DNA of 5,318 nucleotides. It comes from Eubacteriales Family XIII. Incertae Sedis bacterium. GTDB taxonomy: Bacteria > Bacillota > Clostridia > Peptostreptococcales > Anaerovoracaceae. Shown here piece by piece: positions 1-4,104 of this stretch (positions are counted from its first letter, which is position 1; the number at the start of each line of letters is the position of its first letter). The notes beneath the pieces are model-generated. The model was not told the DNA's origin. It ran no database searches and worked only from the letters and a program-made list of their open reading frames with translations. A program made the translations under genes and the position numbers. The stretch covers positions 1 through 5,318 of the forward strand of contig JAISML010000234.1 of NCBI GenBank assembly GCA_031276775.1. The letters run 5' to 3'.

Positions 1-2
1 TC

Positions 3-89
3 GCGATTGCTTCCGTCACGGATCGGGCGCTTTTTCGATTGCGCGTCCCGGCTTTGGAGAATTCAACAAGCTTGCTTGATGACCTATAG
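3..89 (+). CDS. Possible C-terminal tail of an upstream gene (28 residues, unidentified)
   Basis: Frame 3 is open from the window edge to a TAG at 87-89 and would encode a tail beginning AIASVTDRALFRL and ending in SLLDDL. Two other frames are also open for a similar length (to 79 and to 93), so openness alone is weak evidence. I prefer this frame because its residue mix is ordinary and it ends in an acidic tail, but third-position GC is only about half, below that of the genes downstream. No family is recognisable. It may equally be noncoding. Confidence 0.22.
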   Translation, partial: AIASVTDRALFRLRVPALENSTSLLDDL

Positions 90-199
90 ATAATCACAGA
101 CGTCCATGGATGATTGCGGATACCGGCTGCGAAAACGATGCGACGGGTCGGTAGTCGGTAAACGATGGGATTTCTCCCCGAATTGAGAGGCGGTACACG
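90..199 (+). other. Short noncoding leader before the metallo-hydrolase gene
   Basis: No gene fits here. The stretch around 85-94 (TATAGATAAT) is the only AT-rich, -10-like segment, but no -35 box at proper spacing is convincing (best is TTCAAC at 62-67, three of six matches). The sequence AAACGATG followed by C or G and GA occurs at 133-143 and again at 160-170, a 27-bp spacing. A small GGGA/TCCC hairpin with a 4-nt loop lies at 167-178. The ribosome binding site GAGAGG is at 185-190, nine bases before the ATG at 200. Confidence 0.4.
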
Positions 200-1948
200 A
201 TGAAGATCAAATTTTGCGGCGCGGCGGCGGGCGTTACGGGTTCCTGCCATTTGATTACCGTAGGCGGCGATCGGTCGGACGTTGCGGATGAACGGACGGA
301 CGGCGGCCGAAACAGAGCGGCGGCCGAAGGCGCGGCGCGCGGCGGGAATAAAGCGGAGACGGATACGTCCGTCCGCATACTTTTGGACTGCGGCCAGTTC
401 CAGGGAGGGAACAGTTTGGAAGCGCAGAACTACGATCCGTTTCCCTTTCGGCCCGATGAGATCGACCTCCTGATTTTAAGCCACGCGCACATCGATCACT
501 GCGGACGGATTCCCTTGCTCGTCAAGAGGGGATTTTCCGGACCGGTTTATTGCACGGACGCCACGGCGGATCTCCTGGGCGTCATGCTCAGGGACAGCGC
601 CTACATTCACGAAAAGGAAGCCGAGTGGAAGACGCGCAAGGCGCAGAGGGCGGGCAGGCCGCCCGCGGAACCGCTCTATACCGTGAAAGACGCGGAAGCG
701 GCGCTGAAACACGTCGTTCCCGTGCTGTACAACCAACTCGTCGAACCCCTGCCGGGCGTGAAGTTCGTCCTCAACGATGCGGGCCACATCATCGGATCGG
801 CCATCGTGGAACTGTGGACGACCGAAGGCGGCAATGTATCCAAGTTGGTATTTTCGGGCGATCTGGGGACGGCGGACCGACCCATGCTCCGCGATCCCGT
901 CGTCATCAAAAAGGCCGATTGCGTCATCATGGAAAGCACCTACGGCAACCGGCTGCATGAAGACAACGAGGAGAGCATTCGGAAATTGGCCGACATCCTG
1001 ATCCGAACCGCAAAGATCGGCGGTACCGTGGTCATTCCCTCGTTCGCGGTGGGACGTACGCAGGAATTGATCTATGAGCTGAACAATTTTTTTGAGGGAA
1101 ACGAACCCTACCGAAAAGAATTGGAGCAGGTCATCGTCTATATCGACAGTCCCATGGCGACGGCGGCCACGGAGGTCTTTCGCAGGAATGCGCAAGTGTT
1201 CGACGAGGAGTTCAAACAAAAGATCCTGGCGGGCGACGATCCGCTGGATTTCGTGAATCTCAGATTTACAAAGACCACTGCGGAATCCATGTCGCTGAAC
1301 GAGGGGAATGAGTCCAAAGTGATCATTTCGGCCAGCGGCATGTGCGAAGCCGGCAGGATACGCCACCATCTGAAGCATCATCTCTGGGATGCGCGCGCGG
1401 CCGTCGTCTTTGTGGGATACCAAGGGGAAGGCACGCTCGGAAGACGGCTTCTTGACGGTGCGGAGACGGTCACGCTGTTCGGCGAGGAGGTGTTTGTCAA
1501 CGCGCGGATATACAATCTGGAGGGATTCTCAGCCCATGCCGATCAAAACGGTCTTTTGGCGTGGGCAAAAGGGTTTCGCGCGCCCCCCGCGGCTTTTTTT
1601 CTCGTGCACGGTGAGTTGCAGGCCAAGCGCGATCTGGCGCGGGAAATCGAAACAAGCACAGGCATTCGCCCCATCGTGACGGAGGGCGTGTCCGAGTACG
1701 AACTCGGCAAGCATGCCGTCACGACCGAAGCGCAGGCGATGCGGGACATCGTCGCCGCGGAGGACGTCGGGAAGCTGCGCAAGCGGATCACGGATATGCG
1801 GGCTTCGTTGGAGGATATTCTCTACAATTCGAGTTTGGCTCTCTCCGAAGCAGGCGATCCGACCGTTGTGACCGACATCAACAACCGATTGATGGCGCTC
1901 GAAAAGGAGATGTTTGCGCTCGCTTCCGCCGTGAAACGGCAAGCGTGA
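200..1948 (+). CDS. MBL-fold beta-CASP metallo-hydrolase (CPSF-73/RNase J superfamily), probable RNase
   Basis: This is a complete 582-residue member of the metallo-beta-lactamase/beta-CASP family, cytosolic zinc enzymes that mostly cut RNA. All the expected motifs are visible: the N-terminal strand with GVTGSCHL (11-18), LLDCGQFQGG (61-70), the zinc site HAHIDH (H95, H97, D99, H100), DAGHIIGSA with H196, SGDLG with D221, beta-CASP motif A ESTYG (E245), SASGMCEAGR (377-386), GYQGEGTLGR (406-415), motif B FSAHAD (H446) and motif C LVHGE (H470). The tail from about 525 is helical and charged and may form a coiled coil. There is no signal peptide or membrane segment. The ATG at 200 follows GAGAGG at nine bases, and the fold begins at once, so the start is sound. 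The oddity is residues 24-57, a hydrophilic Gly/Ala/Arg/Glu-rich insertion between two core strands that homologues normally join by a short turn. The substrate cannot be told from sequence; family members include mRNA-processing and uncharacterised enzymes. Confidence 0.93.
   Translation: MKIKFCGAAAGVTGSCHLITVGGDRSDVADERTDGGRNRAAAEGAARGGNKAETDTSVRILLDCGQFQGGNSLEAQNYDPFPFRPDEIDLLILSHAHIDHCGRIPLLVKRGFSGPVYCTDATADLLGVMLRDSAYIHEKEAEWKTRKAQRAGRPPAEPLYTVKDAEAALKHVVPVLYNQLVEPLPGVKFVLNDAGHIIGSAIVELWTTEGGNVSKLVFSGDLGTADRPMLRDPVVIKKADCVIMESTYGNRLHEDNEESIRKLADILIRTAKIGGTVVIPSFAVGRTQELIYELNNFFEGNEPYRKELEQVIVYIDSPMATAATEVFRRNAQVFDEEFKQKILAGDDPLDFVNLRFTKTTAESMSLNEGNESKVIISASGMCEAGRIRHHLKHHLWDARAAVVFVGYQGEGTLGRRLLDGAETVTLFGEEVFVNARIYNLEGFSAHADQNGLLAWAKGFRAPPAAFFLVHGELQAKRDLAREIETSTGIRPIVTEGVSEYELGKHAVTTEAQAMRDIVAAEDVGKLRKRITDMRASLEDILYNSSLALSEAGDPTVVTDINNRLMALEKEMFALASAVKRQA
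269..373 (+). repeat. Repeat-rich in-frame insertion inside the metallo-hydrolase gene
   Basis: This GC-rich segment encodes residues 24-57, which interrupt the usual join between the strands ending ITVGG and beginning RILLDCG. CGGCGGCCGAA occurs perfectly at 301-311 and 318-328 (17-bp spacing). At its 3' end GACGGA (358-363) and TCCGTC (368-373) form a perfect 6-bp inverted repeat around TACG; GCG/CGC just outside can extend the stem past a 2-nt bulge. The arms GACGG/CCGTC recur in the hairpin directly after the regulator gene (4010-4023). The boundaries are estimated from where family-like protein sequence stops and resumes. Confidence 0.5.
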
Positions 1949-2019
1949 CGTTTGGTTTGATTATTCAGAATAAAGACAATAGTTTTATTTATTGTTCTTC
2001 ACTTAAAATACGCTCGAAT
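1949..2019 (+). other. AT-rich spacer after the metallo-hydrolase, weak hairpin
   Basis: This stretch has no coding signal and is strikingly AT-rich compared with its surroundings. ACAATA (1976-1981) and TATTGT (1990-1995) can pair around an 8-nt loop, with a G-T pair outside. The stem is AT-only apart from one pair and is not followed by a T-run, so it is a poor intrinsic terminator. The A/T-rich bases around 1998-2010 lie where an UP-element would sit for the downstream promoter. How transcription of the upstream gene ends is not visible. Confidence 0.4.
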
Positions 2020-2159
2020 CCATGGAAATGCGCATTCCGTTTTGGTATAATGAGCCATGGAAACGCATATCCCGCATCGGTGCGGGGAACGGCGGAAATA
2101 CGCGCTTTGCGCCGGTGCGGGAAACGATGGAAACGTTCCCCTGCGCCGGGGCGGCGGAT
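2020..2159 (+). repeat. Four degenerate 35-bp tandem repeats spanning promoter and leader
   Basis: Units start at 2020, 2055, 2090 and 2125. Each carries GGAAA at the same place (2024-2028, 2059-2063, 2094-2098, 2129-2133). Unit 1 and unit 2 share CCATGGAAA and match at 22 of 35 positions; 11 of the 13 differences are transitions. Units 2 and 3 match at 20 of 35, with 14 of 15 differences being transitions, and share CGGTGCGGG. Unit 4 matches less well and needs a 1-base shift in its second half. The bases that form TATAAT in unit 1 are TGCGGG in units 2 and 3. I counted by hand. The array is not coding, since 35 is not a multiple of three. Confidence 0.6.
2023..2051 (+). promoter_or_regulatory. 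Sigma-70/sigma-A promoter for the sigma-54 activator gene
   Basis: A perfect -10 box TATAAT (2046-2051) is preceded by TGG, giving an extended -10 (TGGTATAAT at 2043-2051). A -35 box TGGAAA (2023-2028) matches TTGACA at four of six positions with the ideal 17-bp spacer. Transcription would start near 2058, leaving an untranslated leader of about 160 nt before the ATG at 2218. The promoter lies inside the first unit of a 35-bp tandem repeat. It suggests the activator is made by the housekeeping polymerase, independently of the upstream gene. Confidence 0.72.
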
Positions 2160-2181
2160 CGCGCAGGCGCGGTGAAACGGT

Positions 2182-2210
2182 CGTCCGATCGGCGGGCGTC
2201 CGATTGGCGG
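2182..2210 (+). repeat. 15-bp tandem duplication leading into the regulator ribosome binding site
   Basis: CGTCCGATCGGCGG at 2182-2195 is followed by CGTCCGATTGGCGG at 2197-2210, 13 of 14 bases identical, with a single C-to-T difference. The second copy runs into the Shine-Dalgarno sequence GGAGG (2209-2213). CCGATCGG in the first copy is a perfect 8-bp palindrome and the T in the second copy breaks it. Confidence 0.6.
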
Positions 2211-2213
2211 AGG
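2209..2213 (+). promoter_or_regulatory. Ribosome binding site of the activator gene
   Basis: GGAGG ends four bases before the ATG at 2218. The spacing is on the short side, but there is no better in-frame start nearby: TTG at 2227 would leave 13 bases and the next ATG is codon 22, inside the sensor domain. It therefore supports the ATG at 2218. Confidence 0.7.
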
Positions 2214-2217
2214 AAGC

Positions 2218-4008
2218 ATGTCGTTATTGAAAGATATCACTTCTGATGTGGCTCAGGTCGCGGAAGCCATCTCGATATCCATGGGGGTTGAGGTGGAAAT
2301 CGTCGACGACGCGTTGACGATCGTGGGCGGCACTGCCGTTTATGCCGGCATGGTCGGCCAAAAGGAGGAAGCCGGGCGTTTGAACGGCAATTGTCTCTAT
2401 GCCGGCGTTCTGCGGAGCGGACGGACGGAATTCATCGAAGACGCGCGGCGCTACGAGGGGTATGCTTCCTCTGCGGCCGCGACGGGCGCCGCCGGGGAAC
2501 TTGCGGAGATATGCACGCCCATCAAGATGGGACGGCGGATCATCGGCATCATCGGTTTGGTGGCGTTGACGGAGCAACAGAAGAAAATCCTCACCGACAA
2601 GGATCGCGGCATGGTGCCTTTTGTGGAAAAGATGGCCGATCTTCTTGCGGCAAAAGCCGAAGTACAGGCCATGCTCAACGACAGCGAAAGTTCGCGCAAC
2701 GAGATGGCCGCCATCATAGAGAGTACCCACGAGGGCGTCTTCGCGGTGGACAAAAACGGTTACATCAAGCATTGCAACCATCGATCCGAAACCCTGTTCG
2801 GCGCGGGGAAAGCGGATATCATCGGGAGTCATATCAATGCGTTCATGCAGGGGACGCCCGCGCTCAAGGTGATCGCGACGGGCGAAGGCTATACGGAAAA
2901 CGAGGAAATATACAAGAATGGCAGAGGTTCTTTTCATTTCATCGTGACGGTCAGACCGTATTTCAGGGACGGAACGCCGGACGGGGTGGTCGTTTCCTTT
3001 CGGGACATTGCGGAAGCGCAGAAGTTGGCTTACACGATCGGTACGCGCGCGCTCAAATACACCTTTGACGACATCATCGGCGAGAGCAGTGCGTTGACGC
3101 GGATCAAGTCACAGGCCGCCATCATTGCGCGGGGCAGTTCCACCGTTCTCATTACGGGGGAGAGCGGCACCGGCAAGGAGATGTTCGCCAAGGCGATCCA
3201 TTACTCGGGTCCGCGCGCCGGCGCGCCTTTCATCACCGTGAATTGCGGCGCCATTCCGGAGAATCTGATCGAAAGCGAGCTGTTCGGCTATGAAAAAGGG
3301 GCTTTCACCGGAGCGGGCGACAAAGGGAAGCCCGGCAAGTTCGAGTTGGCGGAAGGCGGCACCATATTCTTGGATGAGATCGGGGATATGCCGCTTCACC
3401 TTCAGGTGAAGATTCTGCACGTGTTGCAGGATATGCGTTTTGAGCGGGTCGGCGGCAGCCGGGTCGTCGTTGCGGACGTACGGGTCATCGCGGCGACGAA
3501 CAGGAATCTCGAGGAGATGATCCGGGAAGGCACGTTTCGGGAAGATCTCTATTACCGGCTCGGCGTCATTCCGCTCTACACGCCGCCCCTGCGCGAACGC
3601 AAGGAGGACATCGCGCCGCTGATGGCGTTTTTTCTGAAAAAATACAATGCGTTCATGAACCGCGATCTCACGGGGTTCACGGCGGAAGCGCGGAAGATAT
3701 ACGAGGATTACGATTGGCCCGGCAACGTGCGTGAGTTGGAAAACGCCGCGGAGTACGGCGTAAACATGGCGCAGGGCGTCGAAATAGATGTGGACGCCAT
3801 ACCGTCGAGATTGCTCAGATCCGCGGAAACGCGCGCGCGCGGCGGGCGCACCATGAATGATCGCGTCAGGCAATTTGAGCGCGAACTCATATTGGGCAAG
3901 TTGCGCGCATACGGTAACAGCAGCGACGCCAAAGGCGAGGTGGCCAAAGAATTGGGCATTTCCAGAGCCACGCTCTACCGAAAGCTCGCTGATATGAACA
4001 TTCGTTGA
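2218..4008 (+). CDS. Sigma-54-dependent transcriptional activator with GAF-like and PAS sensor domains, Fis-type HTH
   Basis: A 596-residue bacterial enhancer-binding protein, which uses ATP hydrolysis to open sigma-54 RNA polymerase at -24/-12 promoters. Residues 1 to about 150 form a GAF-like or sugar-diacid-recognition-like sensor ending in GIIGLVALTEQQ, with Cys59 (NCLYAG) and Cys99 (EICTPI). A PAS domain spans about 161-268 (STHEGVFAVDKNGYIKHCN near its start, VVSFRDIAEAQK at its end). The AAA+ domain follows: Walker A GESGTGKE (314-321), the sigma-54 contact loop GAFTGA (361-366), Walker B IFLDE (D386, E387), FREDLYYRL with Arg441 and Arg447 (arginine-finger region), and DWPGNVREL (499-507). 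A Fis-type HTH ends the protein (about 572-592, AKELGISRATLYRKL). No phospho-receiver domain is present, so the signal is probably a small molecule. The ATPase appears fully competent. The aminotransferase 96 bp downstream is the likely target, by analogy with RocR and PrdR-type regulators; the ligand is unknown. Confidence 0.95.
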   Translation: MSLLKDITSDVAQVAEAISISMGVEVEIVDDALTIVGGTAVYAGMVGQKEEAGRLNGNCLYAGVLRSGRTEFIEDARRYEGYASSAAATGAAGELAEICTPIKMGRRIIGIIGLVALTEQQKKILTDKDRGMVPFVEKMADLLAAKAEVQAMLNDSESSRNEMAAIIESTHEGVFAVDKNGYIKHCNHRSETLFGAGKADIIGSHINAFMQGTPALKVIATGEGYTENEEIYKNGRGSFHFIVTVRPYFRDGTPDGVVVSFRDIAEAQKLAYTIGTRALKYTFDDIIGESSALTRIKSQAAIIARGSSTVLITGESGTGKEMFAKAIHYSGPRAGAPFITVNCGAIPENLIESELFGYEKGAFTGAGDKGKPGKFELAEGGTIFLDEIGDMPLHLQVKILHVLQDMRFERVGGSRVVVADVRVIAATNRNLEEMIREGTFREDLYYRLGVIPLYTPPLRERKEDIAPLMAFFLKKYNAFMNRDLTGFTAEARKIYEDYDWPGNVRELENAAEYGVNMAQGVEIDVDAIPSRLLRSAETRARGGRTMNDRVRQFERELILGKLRAYGNSSDAKGEVAKELGISRATLYRKLADMNIR

Positions 4009-4060
4009 GGACGGTCCGCCGTCCCGCACATCCGCAGGGGCGGTTTGCCGTCCCGCGCGT
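4009..4060 (+). repeat. Two tandem hairpin repeats (29-bp period) directly after the regulator gene
   Basis: The first unit starts on the base after the TGA. GGACGG-TCCG-CCGTCC (4009-4024) is a perfect 6-bp stem with a 4-nt loop. The second, GGGGCGG-TTTG-CCGTCCC (4037-4054), forms a 7-bp stem with one G-T pair. Aligned from 4009 and 4038, the first 23 bases match at 18 positions and all five differences are transitions. Neither stem is followed by a T-run, so intrinsic termination is unlikely. The stems could instead protect or separate the transcript ends of the regulator and the aminotransferase. Which of these applies is not shown by the sequence. Confidence 0.6.
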
Positions 4061-4075
4061 GACGATCGTTGTCAC
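4059..4075 (+). promoter_or_regulatory. 17-bp near-palindrome, candidate operator before the aminotransferase
   Basis: GTGAC (4059-4063) and GTCAC (4071-4075) are perfect inverted arms, and the 7-bp middle contains the perfect palindrome ACGATCGT (4062-4069). Only two symmetric pairs of the 17 positions fail, and both would be G-T pairs. Such a site suits a dimeric Fis-type HTH, but its place 30 bp before the start codon is closer than usual for an upstream activating sequence. No second copy was found elsewhere in the window. Confidence 0.35.
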
Positions 4076-4090
4076 TGCCGAAATGTACAC

Positions 4091-4096
4091 AGGAGG
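4091..4096 (+). promoter_or_regulatory. Strong ribosome binding site deciding the aminotransferase start
   Basis: A perfect AGGAGG ends eight bases before the ATG at 4105, which opens the aminotransferase frame. Another ATG at 4098 lies in a different frame and only one base from AGGAGG, too close to be used, and its product does not resemble any family. The spacing therefore fixes the start at 4105. Confidence 0.88.
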
Positions 4097-4104
4097 TATG
4101 TCAA

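Larger units (their letters stand above)
2058..2217 (+). promoter_or_regulatory. Long structured 5' leader of the activator mRNA
   Basis: The leader holds a perfect hairpin CCCGCA-TCGG-TGCGGG at 2071-2086, GCGC-TTT-GCGC at 2102-2112, and a perfect 8-bp long-range pairing between GGGGAACG (2084-2091) and CGTTCCCC (2134-2141). The long-range pairing shares bases 2084-2086 with the first hairpin, so the two cannot form together. No known riboswitch class is recognised, no T-run follows, and I see no good anti-Shine-Dalgarno partner. A regulatory role is a hypothesis; the pairing may simply be a by-product of the repeats. Confidence 0.35.

Noticed and set aside
476..1423. Long open frame of 315 codons on the minus strand across the metallo-hydrolase gene
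   Set aside because: It lies antisense to a gene with every family motif; its translation shows no domain, and GC-rich codon bias readily opens this frame.
1975..1996. AT-rich hairpin as an intrinsic terminator for the metallo-hydrolase gene
   Set aside because: The stem is almost entirely A-T pairs and lacks a following T-run, so it would be a weak terminator at best.
2020..2159. CRISPR array
   Set aside because: The units are contiguous and degenerate with no unique spacers between identical repeats, and no cas genes are present.
2022..2246. Small open frame of 74 codons over the regulator leader
   Set aside because: Its start codon lies in the -35 box region upstream of the predicted transcription start, it runs through tandem repeats out of frame and it overlaps the real start at 2218.
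3941..3957. Possible -24/-12 sigma-54 promoter (TGGCC, then TTGGGC) inside the end of the activator gene
   Set aside because: With the required 10-bp spacing the -12 element reads GG instead of GC; GC appears only with 12 bp, which sigma-54 does not tolerate. It also encodes conserved HTH residues.
3109..4029. Open frame of 306 codons on the minus strand across the AAA+ and HTH part of the activator
   Set aside because: It is an antisense shadow of a highly conserved coding region, with no recognisable motif and no ribosome binding site.
4069..4097. TTGTCA (4069-4074) as a -35 box for the aminotransferase
   Set aside because: At 17-bp spacing the -10 position falls on the Shine-Dalgarno sequence (GGAGGT), with no match to TATAAT.
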